Assembly (NCBI GenBank): GCA_031265715.1
Contig: JAISCG010000135.1
Span: 1 to 10,352 of the forward strand
Origin: Holosporaceae bacterium
GTDB lineage: Bacteria > Pseudomonadota > Alphaproteobacteria > UBA3830
Reading direction: 5' to 3'
DNA length: 10,352 nucleotides
Part shown: positions 1 through 6,260 of the stretch, piece by piece
How positions within the stretch are numbered: the stretch's first letter is position 1
Layout of the letters: the number at the start of each line of letters is the position of its first letter
Made by a program: the position numbers and the translations under genes
The notes under the pieces: model-generated
Seen by the model: only the letters and a program-made list of their open reading frames with translations
Told to the model about the DNA's origin: nothing
Database searches by the model: none

Positions 1-1
1 C

Positions 2-400
2 GACGGCGCGGATTCGGAAAATGAAAAACCGTCGGAAAAATCAACAACCTTCAAAGCTCTGCCGTTTATGGACGAAAATATTCACAAAGAATTGAGTTTC
101 TTCATGAGTTTGCACAAAAATGCATTATTTCACATCGTGGAGGAAGATTTCATGAATTTTCGATACCGCAAGGGCGACTGCGTTGCCGGAGAAGAGGATA
201 ATTTGAAAAATCTCGAAGGGTGCTTCGTTATCGCTCAGCAGGAAAACGGAAAAACCGTGCTGTGTAAGCTGATTCACTGCCTGGGAAACGAGTGCGAAAT
301 TGCCTTCGCAAAACGCTGTCCGACCGAAACCCTGAAAATTGCAAGAGCCGCAGAAATCGTTTGGCACAGAATGGTTGGAAAATCCAAAAGAAAGGTGTAG
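2..400 (+). CDS. C-terminal part of a probable HTH-type regulator with LexA/S24-like domain (5' truncated by window edge)
   Basis: The frame is open from base 2, and the first ATG at 68 has no Shine-Dalgarno sequence. This is therefore most likely the 3' end of a longer gene entering from the left. About 132 residues are visible. The first 20 or so are polar and linker-like. The rest resembles the C-terminal fold of LexA/S24-type phage and stress regulators: HIVEEDFMNFRYRKGD near the start, a central hydrophobic strand (GCFVIAQ), a lysine in TVLCKLIH, and a closing AAEIVWHRM strand. The residue before the Met of EDFMN is Phe, not the nucleophilic Ser of self-cleaving members, so autoproteolysis looks unlikely and the domain may act as a dimerisation or sensor module. 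The expected N-terminal helix-turn-helix lies outside the window. The family call rests on pattern only. An unrelated beta-rich domain is possible. Whether it regulates the atp operon cannot be told from here. Confidence 0.4.
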   Translation, partial: DGADSENEKPSEKSTTFKALPFMDENIHKELSFFMSLHKNALFHIVEEDFMNFRYRKGDCVAGEEDNLKNLEGCFVIAQQENGKTVLCKLIHCLGNECEIAFAKRCPTETLKIARAAEIVWHRMVGKSKRKV

Positions 401-413
401 ATTGTTCTCTTGT

Positions 414-443
414 TTGTTGGTTACATTTCGAGATCGGTATGAT
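414..443 (+). promoter_or_regulatory. Candidate sigma70 promoter of the atp operon
   Basis: In the 72-base gap before atpH, TTGTTG (414-419) and TATGAT (438-443) are 18 bases apart and resemble -35 and -10 boxes. An overlapping alternative is TTACAT (421-426) with TATATT (445-450). The atpH Shine-Dalgarno (GGTGA, 462-466) follows. Nothing resembling a terminator separates the upstream gene, so read-through is also possible. Confidence 0.4.
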
Positions 444-472
444 ATATATTCGGTAGAGTTTGGTGAATATTT

Positions 473-1045
473 ATGGAAGATTGCGGGTTAAAGGTTGAAA
501 ATTCCGTCGTAAACAGATACGTAAAGTCTCTGTATGATGTTTCTGTTTCGTTGAAAGCGGAGAGACAAATATCTGATGAGATAGAATTGCTTAAAAACAG
601 CGTTTCAGCCCTTGATGATTACAAAAAATATTTGAAAAAAGTCTCTTTAATAAAAAAATACGGAGAAAATTTTGTCGAACACCTGAAGGAATGCCTGGAT
701 TTATCGAAACCGATGGAGAATTTTCTCCTGCTTCTGGTGAAAAATAAAAGATTATCCCTCCTGATTGAAATATGCGACGAATATCTGTCGTTCCTTGAGC
801 GGATGAGGGGCAAAAAGGTGTTTTTTGTTACCTGCGCTTCCGATTTTTCGGAAATCGACAGAAAGCGGTTGACGGATAATCTCCACGAAGTTTTCGACGG
901 AGATATCGAATGTGTCGTAAGAAAAGATCCGTCGCTTATCGGAGGCGTGAGAGTGCAGTTCCGATCAAAAATTTTGGATTACTCGGTGAAGTCCAGGTTG
1001 GCGCGACTGTATCGCGCGATTAAAGGAGACGTCTATGAAAATTAA
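473..1045 (+). CDS. atpH: F1F0 ATP synthase delta subunit
   Basis: The delta subunit (OSCP in mitochondria) caps the F1 head and ties it to the peripheral stalk, so the stator resists rotation. The protein is 190 residues, slightly longer than the usual 175-185. The N-terminal half is helical and begins VVNRYVKSLYDVSV, the usual 'A.rYa.ALfe.A' motif. The C-terminal domain carries the family signature DPSLIGGVRVQFRSKILDYS followed by a final SRLARLYRAIKG helix. The start at 473 has GGTGA six bases upstream. The gene opens the atpHAGDC operon and its last 11 bases overlap atpA, suggesting translational coupling. The order delta-alpha-gamma-beta-epsilon, with F0 genes elsewhere, is typical of Alphaproteobacteria. 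Confidence 0.93.
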   Translation: MEDCGLKVENSVVNRYVKSLYDVSVSLKAERQISDEIELLKNSVSALDDYKKYLKKVSLIKKYGENFVEHLKECLDLSKPMENFLLLLVKNKRLSLLIEICDEYLSFLERMRGKKVFFVTCASDFSEIDRKRLTDNLHEVFDGDIECVVRKDPSLIGGVRVQFRSKILDYSVKSRLARLYRAIKGDVYEN

Positions 1046-2600
1046 ACATTCTGAAATTACCTCGATATTGAAAGAGCGCATTGAAAATTTTCACTCGGGT
1101 CCGGAATTTATCGAAGTCGGGCGCGTTCTTTCGATCGGAGACGGAGTTGCGAAAATTTACGGTCTGGATGACATCACCATGGGAGAAATGGTGATATTCG
1201 ATTCCGGTGTAAAAGGAATGGCGCTTAACCTCGGAGAGGACACCGTCGACGTTGTGCTTTTCGGAGAGGATCGCTCCGTTCACGAGGGTATGAGTGTGCG
1301 ACGCACCCGGGAGATCGTGAAGGTTCCGGTCGGAAAAGGACTGTCCGGCAGAGTCGTTAACGCCCTCGGAGAAGCGATCGACGGAAAAGGAGCCATTCGG
1401 GCGAAAGAGTTTCGGGCAATCGATATCAAAGCTCCGGGAATTATCGAAAGAAAATCCGTGCACGAGCCGGTTCATACCGGACTGAAAGCCATTGACGCAT
1501 TGGTTCCGATCGGACGAGGCCAGAGAGAGTTGATCATCGGCGACAGGCAAACCGGAAAAACAGCCATCGCCATAGATACGATTTTGAATCAGAAATACGC
1601 ATTCGAGAAAAATATCGAAAACGAGAAGCTGTATTGCATCTACGTCGTGATCGGTCAGAAAAGATTTTCCGTTGCGCAGGTCGTAAAAACTCTGACGGAC
1701 GCCGGCGCCATGGAATACACGACGGTTGTTGCCGCCACGGCTTCGGAAGCCGCAACAATGCAGTATCTTGCTCCCTACACGGGCTGCGCCATCGGCGAGT
1801 ATTTCAGAGATAACGGAATGCATGCCCTGATAATATACGATGATTTATCCAAACACGCGGTTGCCTACCGTCAAATGTCTTTGCTGCTAAAAAGACCTCC
1901 GGGACGCGAAGCCTATCCCGGCGACGTGTTTTATTTGCATTCGAGATTGTTGGAGAGAGCGGCGAAATTGGACGCGTCCAGAGGCGGCGGTTCGCTTACG
2001 GCTCTGCCGATTATCGAAACCCAGGCCGGGGATTTGTCGGCCTACGTTCCGACAAACGTCATTTCCATTACGGACGGTCAGATTTTCCTTGAAAACGAGC
2101 TGTTCTACAAGGGAATTCGCCCCGCCATCAACGTCGGACAATCGGTGAGTCGAGTGGGATCTGCGGCTCAAACGAAGTGTATGAAGCAGGTTGCGGGAAA
2201 AATCAAGCTGGAGCTGGCTCAGTACCGAGAAATGGCCGGTTTTGCGCAGTTCGCATCGGATCTGGACGCATCCAGCAAACAGCTGATTTATCGCGGAGAA
2301 AGATTGACGGAAATTCTGAAACAGCCGCAATATTCTCCGATGAATGTGGAAGAACAGGTGATAAGCATCTATCTGGGCGTCAACGGATATCTGGATAAGC
2401 TCGAGCTGAATCACATCCTTAAATTTGAAAAATATGTGCTGGATCGCATGAAAAATGAGGAATTCGACGTCGTGAGCGATATTCGAAAAAATTTGGCGAT
2501 TTCCGATCACATCAACGAAAAGATGAAGCTTTTGGTCAGCAAGTACCTGGATGATTTCAAGAAAGGTCTTAAAAAGCAGGTAACCGAATGGCCAATTTAA
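1035..2600 (+). CDS. atpA: F1F0 ATP synthase alpha subunit
   Basis: This is the non-catalytic nucleotide-binding subunit of the F1 hexamer, 521 residues long (usual length about 510). In order it shows an N-terminal beta-barrel (IEVGRVLSIGDGVAKIYGL, about 26-44), the P-loop GDRQTGKT (169-176), a Walker B strand ALIIYDD (264-270), the conserved PPGREAYPGDVFYLHSRLLE block (289-308) and VSRVGSAAQ (371-379), whose Arg is the arginine finger completing the beta catalytic site. The C-terminal helical domain ends at KKQVTEWPI. The start at 1035 lies inside atpH with AGGAG about eight bases upstream, and the 3' end overlaps atpG by 13 bases. A small variation is QKRFSVAQ where most relatives have QKRSTVAQ. 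Identification is secure. Confidence 0.98.
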   Translation: MKIKHSEITSILKERIENFHSGPEFIEVGRVLSIGDGVAKIYGLDDITMGEMVIFDSGVKGMALNLGEDTVDVVLFGEDRSVHEGMSVRRTREIVKVPVGKGLSGRVVNALGEAIDGKGAIRAKEFRAIDIKAPGIIERKSVHEPVHTGLKAIDALVPIGRGQRELIIGDRQTGKTAIAIDTILNQKYAFEKNIENEKLYCIYVVIGQKRFSVAQVVKTLTDAGAMEYTTVVAATASEAATMQYLAPYTGCAIGEYFRDNGMHALIIYDDLSKHAVAYRQMSLLLKRPPGREAYPGDVFYLHSRLLERAAKLDASRGGGSLTALPIIETQAGDLSAYVPTNVISITDGQIFLENELFYKGIRPAINVGQSVSRVGSAAQTKCMKQVAGKIKLELAQYREMAGFAQFASDLDASSKQLIYRGERLTEILKQPQYSPMNVEEQVISIYLGVNGYLDKLELNHILKFEKYVLDRMKNEEFDVVSDIRKNLAISDHINEKMKLLVSKYLDDFKKGLKKQVTEWPI

Positions 2601-3460
2601 AAGAACTCAGAAATAAAATAGGAGTAATTCAATCGACCAGGAAAGTAACTTCCGCCATGAAATTGGTTGCCGGCGTGAAGCTGAAAAAAGCCGAGCAAAA
2701 GGCGCTGTCTTCCCGGGAGTATGCCTCCGAACTGAGTCAGATCATATCAAAAATTCGTCGAGAATTGATCGATACGAAGCATGAATTATTTTTCGGAAGA
2801 AAAAATGTTCAAACGGAAATGCTGGCGGTATTTGCCTCGGATAAGGGATTGTGCGGCAATTTCAACTATGTAATCAACAAAGAAACCTCCGGATTAATTG
2901 AGGAAATATACTCAAGGGGCAGGAATGTGAAAATCATCTGCATCGGGAGTAAATTAATCGATCTTCTGAAGCAGAAATTGCGAAATTCCGATACCGCCGA
3001 GCTGGCGGGGGGATTTTACAACGTCGGAGATTTGTTCGAAAATTCCCATCGCCTGGCGGAAAAAATCATCGGTTATTTTCGCAGCGGAGCTGTGGACAAG
3101 GTTTCTCTCGTATACACGAAATGTCATTCGGCACTGCATCGAAAAATTGAAATCCGGGATGTTATTCCGTTGGTTTGCGAACCTAATCCGGACAAAACCG
3201 ACACCGTTTTCGAACCGAACGCCGCCGAAGTGCTCGATAAGATAGTTCCCTACAACATTGCCATACAAATTTATCAGGCTGCCCTGGAAAGCATTGCCGG
3301 AGAGCAAAGCTCCCGCATGACGTCCATGGACAACGCCACAAGAAATGCCGACGAATTACTGTCTGACCTGACCATAACCTGTAACAGAACGCGACAATAC
3401 AACATTACACAGGAGTTGGTGGAAGTAATTTCAGGGGCCTCCGCCATAGCAAAGGAATAA
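2588..3460 (+). CDS. atpG: F1F0 ATP synthase gamma subunit
   Basis: This is the central rotor shaft, whose coiled coil turns inside the alpha3beta3 head and drives the binding changes in beta. At 290 residues it has normal length. The N-terminal helix is diagnostic (MANLKELRNKIGVIQSTRKV, then TSAMKLVAGVKLKKAE). A Rossmann-like middle contains FASDKGLCGNFN. The C-terminal helix carries SRMTSMDNATRNADELLSDL and RTRQYNITQELVEVISGA, the two ends that together form the shaft. The start lies within the last 13 bases of atpA, with AGG at 2578-2580 upstream. The stop TAA is followed by a spurious ATG overlapping it (3460), which terminates after two codons. The real atpD start is 3465. Confidence 0.97.
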   Translation: MANLKELRNKIGVIQSTRKVTSAMKLVAGVKLKKAEQKALSSREYASELSQIISKIRRELIDTKHELFFGRKNVQTEMLAVFASDKGLCGNFNYVINKETSGLIEEIYSRGRNVKIICIGSKLIDLLKQKLRNSDTAELAGGFYNVGDLFENSHRLAEKIIGYFRSGAVDKVSLVYTKCHSALHRKIEIRDVIPLVCEPNPDKTDTVFEPNAAEVLDKIVPYNIAIQIYQAALESIAGEQSSRMTSMDNATRNADELLSDLTITCNRTRQYNITQELVEVISGASAIAKE

Positions 3461-3464
3461 TGAT

Positions 3465-4883
3465 ATGAAAATTAACAAAGGACGTGTATCTCAAGTGCTC
3501 GGAGTCGTCGTGGACGTAGTTTTCGACGAAAAAATCCCGAGTATCCTAAACGCTCTCGAGGTAATAAATAACGGGAAAAAAGTTGTTCTGGAGGTGGCTC
3601 AGCAGCTGGGCGAAAATACCGTTCGAACCATCGCAATGGACGTCACCGACGGTTTGCAGCGGGGGCAGGAAGTCGTCGACACGGAAAAAATGATAAAAGT
3701 TCCCGTCGGGCGCGGAATGCTCGGCAGAATTATCAACGTTGTCGGAGAACCGATTGATAACAGAGGTCCCCTCGATTCCGAGATGCTTCTCCCGATTCAC
3801 AGGAGCGCTCCCCTTTTTGTCGAGCAAGCCACCGAAACGGAGATTTTGGCCACGGGAATTAAAGTGGTCGATCTTTTGGCTCCCTATGCCAAAGGCGGAA
3901 AAGTCGGATTATTCGGCGGAGCCGGAGTCGGAAAAACCGTTTTAATCGAAGAGCTGATTAACAACATCGCAAAGGCTCACGGAGGTTTTTCCGTCTTTGC
4001 CGGGGTCGGTGAGAGAACTCGAGAGGGTAATGATCTGTACCATGAAATGATCGAATCCGGCGTTATAGACGTCGAAGGAGATAAGTCAAAAGCAGTTCTG
4101 GTCTACGGACAGATGAACGAGCCGCCCGGAGCGAGAGCCCGCGTTGCGCTTACCGGATTAACTCTGGCGGAATATTTCAGAGACTACGAGCAGCAGGATG
4201 TTTTGCTCTTCGTCGATAATATATTCAGGTTTACCCAGGCCGGATCGGAGGTTTCCGCTTTGCTGGGAAGAACTCCGTCGGCGGTCGGATATCAACCGAC
4301 TCTGGCAACGGACATGGGAGAGTTGCAGGAGCGCATCACCAGCACCGTAAAGGGATCAATCACCAGTGTTCAGGCTGTTTATGTTCCGGCAGACGATCTG
4401 ACCGATCCGGCTCCGGCCACGTCGTTTTCGCATTTGGACGCGACGACAGTTCTGAGCAGAAAAATATCGGAGCTCGGAATTTATCCGGCAGTTGATCCGC
4501 TGAATTCCACCTCCAGAATGTTGTCGCCTCACATTGTGGGCGAGGAACATTACCGGGTTGCTCGAGAAGTTCAGAGAATTTTGCAAACATATAAATCTCT
4601 CCAGGATATTATCGCAATCCTCGGAATGGACGAGCTCTCGGAAGAGGATAAATTGATAGTAGCCCGGGCAAGAAAAATTCAACGATTCCTTTCCCAGCCT
4701 TTTTATGTGGCGGAGGTATTTACCGGAATGAAGGGAAAATTCGTCAGTCTTGCCGACACCATAAAAGGTTTCAACGCCATTATTTCCGGAGAGTGCGACC
4801 ACCTGCCGGAGATGGCGTTTTTCATGGCGGGAACTCTGGACGACGTGTATAAAAAATCGATGGATATGGGAATTTCAACTTGA
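3465..4883 (+). CDS. atpD: F1F0 ATP synthase beta subunit (catalytic)
   Basis: This subunit makes or hydrolyses ATP at three sites in F1. It has 472 residues, the normal length. The P-loop is GGAGVGKT (151-158), followed by the GERTREGND loop (182-190) whose Glu is the general base. Walker B is LLFVDN (247-252), next to IFRFTQAGSEVSALLGR. The DELSEED rotor-contact motif is intact (389-395), as is DHLPEMAFFM near the C-terminus. A modest departure is SRMLSPHIVGEEHY where most relatives have SR(I/M)LDP. The start at 3465 has AAGGA eight bases upstream, and the gap to atpG is four bases. The stop TGA overlaps the TTG start of atpC. Confidence 0.98.
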   Translation: MKINKGRVSQVLGVVVDVVFDEKIPSILNALEVINNGKKVVLEVAQQLGENTVRTIAMDVTDGLQRGQEVVDTEKMIKVPVGRGMLGRIINVVGEPIDNRGPLDSEMLLPIHRSAPLFVEQATETEILATGIKVVDLLAPYAKGGKVGLFGGAGVGKTVLIEELINNIAKAHGGFSVFAGVGERTREGNDLYHEMIESGVIDVEGDKSKAVLVYGQMNEPPGARARVALTGLTLAEYFRDYEQQDVLLFVDNIFRFTQAGSEVSALLGRTPSAVGYQPTLATDMGELQERITSTVKGSITSVQAVYVPADDLTDPAPATSFSHLDATTVLSRKISELGIYPAVDPLNSTSRMLSPHIVGEEHYRVAREVQRILQTYKSLQDIIAILGMDELSEEDKLIVARARKIQRFLSQPFYVAEVFTGMKGKFVSLADTIKGFNAIISGECDHLPEMAFFMAGTLDDVYKKSMDMGIST

Positions 4884-5119
4884 TAGCCAAAATATTAAAA
4901 CTTGATAAAAAACTTTTCGACGGAGAAGCGAGGGAGGTAGTTTTGCCGGCCGTCGAAGGCGAAATGTGCCTTCTTCCGAATCACATATCTTCCGTCGTTA
5001 TGCTCAAAAAAGGCGAGATAAAAGTATTCAAGCCAACCGGAGAATATCCCGCCGTTTTCGAAATAAGCGGCGGAGTTTGCTCGTTTTTCGACAACAAAGC
5101 CGTATTTATCGTCAGCTAA
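4880..5119 (+). CDS. atpC: F1F0 ATP synthase epsilon subunit, N-terminal domain only
   Basis: Epsilon joins the gamma shaft to the c-ring, and in many bacteria its C-terminal helices inhibit ATP hydrolysis. Here only 79 residues are encoded (E. coli 139). They match the N-terminal beta-sandwich: KLFDGEAREVVLPAVEGEMC, LLPNHISSVVMLKKGEIKV and FEISGGVCSFFDNKAVFIVS. The helical inhibitory domain is absent. The start is TTG at 4880-4882, overlapping the atpD stop by four bases (TTGA), with GGGA about eight bases upstream. No homologous continuation is visible in the other frames after the stop, so a recent frameshift is not evident. A terminator hairpin uses the last codons and the stop. Short epsilons are known in some alphaproteobacterial lineages. 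Loss of self-inhibition is inferred. Confidence 0.88.
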   Translation: MIAKILKLDKKLFDGEAREVVLPAVEGEMCLLPNHISSVVMLKKGEIKVFKPTGEYPAVFEISGGVCSFFDNKAVFIVS

Positions 5120-5131
5120 ATCGGCTTTTTT
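5096..5131 (+). terminator. Intrinsic terminator overlapping the atpC stop codon
   Basis: AAAGCCG (5096-5102) plus ATTTA (5104-5108) pairs with TAAAT (5117-5121) plus CGGCTTT (5122-5128), with one bulged T at 5103 and an eight-base loop. A run of six Ts ends at 5131. The stem contains the atpC stop codon TAA (5117-5119), so the operon ends within the last codons of its last gene. Confidence 0.75.
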
Positions 5132-5162
5132 CAATTTACCCCGTTTTTTGCAATTTTAAAGC

Positions 5163-5193
5163 TTGCTTTTTTGCTTATTATGCCATATATAAT
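5163..5193 (+). promoter_or_regulatory. Candidate promoter of the first ankyrin gene
   Basis: A perfect -10 box TATAAT lies at 5188-5193. The best -35-like hexamer, TTGCTT (5163-5168), is 19 bases away, slightly long. The same arrangement is conserved in the second copy. It implies a 5' leader of roughly 90-95 bases before the start at 5294. Confidence 0.55.
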
Positions 5194-5222
5194 AGCCGTT
5201 ACAAAGAAAATGGGGAATCAAA

Positions 5223-5279
5223 ATAAAGAAATATCTTAAAAGGATTACCAATTTTCAATGTGATATGTTTTTTATATAA
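5223..5279 (+). pseudogene. Leader ORF copy 1, start codon changed to ATA
   Basis: This is the exact counterpart of the 18-codon leader ORF at 6190-6246. It has the same length and stop (TAA, 5277-5279), but the start is ATA and the Shine-Dalgarno has one G fewer. It would read IKKYLKRITNFQCDMFFI if translated. It is probably not translated. If the leader peptide mattered in the second copy, it has been lost here. Confidence 0.3.
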
Positions 5280-5293
5280 TTTAGGAGAGAAAA

Positions 5294-5767
5294 ATGAAAA
5301 ATATTTTAAAAGTATTGTTGAGTGCAGCTTTTGTGTCGTTAACAACCTGGCAGGGCAACTCTACCCCGTTGATTGACCTTGTCAAAGCGGGAAAAATAAC
5401 CGAAGTCAAAAATTCGTTAAATAATGGAGCAGATATTGATGAAACTGACGACCAACGGAATACTTCATTGCATTGGGCTACCATATTAGGTGACCTGGAT
5501 ATGGTTAAGCTTTTAGCAGAATTCGATGCAAATCCCGACACACCCAATGAGATGAGTTTGGGTTCGTTGGATGTTGCCTTAAGGGCTATGAGAGGGGTAA
5601 CCACTCTTCTTCTGTCGGATTTAGGTGTGAATCTTCCCAAAGACGGTATTCTTTGGAAAGCTCCGACAAATTATCGAGATATCTTCTACTTCTTGCAAGA
5701 TTACAAAAAGGAGTTTTTTAGGGACACGGTAACCGCAAAAAGATTCGACTTTTCGCGGAAAAGCTAA
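5294..5767 (+). CDS. Exported ankyrin-repeat protein, short form
   Basis: The 157-residue protein starts with a Sec-type signal (MKNILKVLLSAAFVSLTT, cleavage near residue 23). It continues with one ankyrin repeat at about 24-52 (PLIDLVKAGKITEVKNSLNN, then GADID), a second at about 53-86 (NTSLHWATILGDLDMVKLLA) and a degenerate third at about 87-114. The C-terminal tail, RDIFYFLQDYKKEF then KRFDFSR (128-155), is shared with the larger paralogue downstream. AGGAG lies six bases before the start. Ankyrin repeats bind other proteins, and exported ankyrin proteins in intracellular bacteria are often effectors. The partner and destination cannot be read from the sequence. With only two clear repeats, it could be a reduced version of the longer paralogue. 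Confidence 0.85.
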   Translation: MKNILKVLLSAAFVSLTTWQGNSTPLIDLVKAGKITEVKNSLNNGADIDETDDQRNTSLHWATILGDLDMVKLLAEFDANPDTPNEMSLGSLDVALRAMRGVTTLLLSDLGVNLPKDGILWKAPTNYRDIFYFLQDYKKEFFRDTVTAKRFDFSRKS

Positions 5768-5785
5768 AATATCAGGCGCCATTAT

Positions 5786-5810
5786 AAAACACGATTTTTC
5801 AGGTGTTTTT
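5786..5810 (+). terminator. Weak candidate terminator after the first ankyrin gene
   Basis: AAAACAC (5786-5792) pairs with GTGTTTT (5803-5809) around a ten-base loop, with Ts to 5810. The stem has only two GC pairs. It competes with a second inverted repeat, GGTGTTTTTCTG (5802-5813) with CAGAAAAACACC (5849-5860), a perfect 12-base match. Confidence 0.35.
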
Positions 5811-5860
5811 CTGCACGGGATCGGGGGCTCTATGTACGAGAGTCAAAACAGAAAAACACC
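5802..5860. repeat. 12-base perfect inverted repeat with 35-base spacer
   Basis: GGTGTTTTTCTG (5802-5813) is the exact reverse complement of CAGAAAAACACC (5849-5860). The rest of the gap up to about 5940 holds another stem, GCGGAAA (5867-5873) with TTTCCGC (5892-5898), with TTGTTAACAA in its loop and no T-run. I see no credible gene between 5768 and 6189. An ORF starting at 5832 runs into the palindromic repeat and is not credible. Confidence 0.6.
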
Positions 5861-5949
5861 GAAAAAGCGGAAATTGTTAACAATGCCTGATTTTCCGCCG
5901 GTTCACGGCGCAAATATTCATACACTTTCCCTTATCGACAACATCCGAT

Positions 5950-6110
5950 TCATTTTTTTGACCTTGAATCATTCTCGTCATTGCGAGGAACGGAGTAACG
6001 CGGCAATCCAGTACTCAAATTTATGCAAAATTTAAAATCCGGATTGCCACGTCACTCCGTTCCTCGCAATGACAGGAGGAAACGTTCAGTCAAATAAGAT
6101 GTGTGGCAAG
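5950..6110. repeat. Palindromic repeat element, copy 1
   Basis: The core arms 5978-6009 and 6041-6072 are reverse complements at 30 of 32 positions, around a 31-base AT-rich loop. They carry the TCATTGCGAGGA...GGCAATCC motif that recurs as a dispersed palindrome in many bacterial genomes. The two mismatches are C-A and A-C on the plus strand but become G-U wobbles on the minus strand, so RNA of the minus strand would pair completely. The right outer arm (to GTGGCAAG at 6110) matches the right end of the second copy at 9253-9290. The left outer boundary is vague. There is no transposase. It is a non-autonomous, MITE-like or REP-like element. Confidence 0.8.
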
Positions 6111-6128
6111 TTTTTTTAATTTTAAGAC

Positions 6129-6159
6129 TTGCTTTTTTGCTTATTATGCCATATATAAT
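6129..6159 (+). promoter_or_regulatory. Candidate promoter of the second ankyrin gene
   Basis: TATAAT (6154-6159) is preceded by TTGCTT (6129-6134) with a 19-base spacer, as in the first copy. The bases between the two elements are unchanged between copies, while several bases just after the -10 differ. Confidence 0.55.
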
Positions 6160-6189
6160 AATCATTACAAAGAAAATGGGGGAATCAAA

Positions 6190-6246
6190 ATGAAGAAATA
6201 TCTTAAAAGAATTGCCAATTTTCAATGTGATGTGTTTTTTATATAA
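6190..6246 (+). CDS. Possible 18-residue leader peptide upstream of the second ankyrin gene
   Basis: ATG at 6190 follows a strong Shine-Dalgarno (GGGGGA, 6178-6183, spacing six) and opens MKKYLKRIANFQCDVFFI, stopping at 6244-6246. The ankyrin Shine-Dalgarno (AGGAG, 6250-6254) begins four bases later, so ribosomes ending here would land next to the ankyrin start. The peptide is basic then hydrophobic, with no run of one amino acid as in classical attenuators. It may couple or tune translation, or it may be a chance ORF in a conserved leader. The first copy has ATA instead of ATG. Confidence 0.4.
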   Translation: MKKYLKRIANFQCDVFFI

Positions 6247-6260
6247 TTTAGGAGAAAAAA

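Larger units (their letters stand above)
5152..5347 (+). repeat. Direct repeat copy 1: promoter, leader and signal-peptide region of the first ankyrin gene
   Basis: This block matches 6118-6314 at about 93% by hand alignment: roughly 13 substitutions and one single-base indel (GGGG against GGGGG). It covers the promoter, the leader, the Shine-Dalgarno and the first 18 codons of the ankyrin gene, and similarity drops sharply after AACAACC. The pattern means duplication with later divergence of the body, or gene conversion or selection keeping the control and export region alike. Confidence 0.9.

Noticed and set aside
1020..1823. Long minus-strand ORF of 267 codons opposite atpA, plus others opposite atpA, atpG, atpD and phaZ
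   Set aside because: These are shadows of highly conserved genes. The proteins have no recognisable domains, and the plus-strand identification is secure.
5117..5226. Frameshifted continuation of atpC in another frame
   Set aside because: The downstream reading (…YYAIYNSRYKENGESK) does not resemble the epsilon C-terminal helices, and a terminator intervenes.
5832..6035. 67-codon ORF containing SRHCEERSNAAIQ
   Set aside because: The latter part is the translated palindromic repeat. This peptide arises wherever that repeat is read in frame. There is no good ribosome site and no protein-like character.
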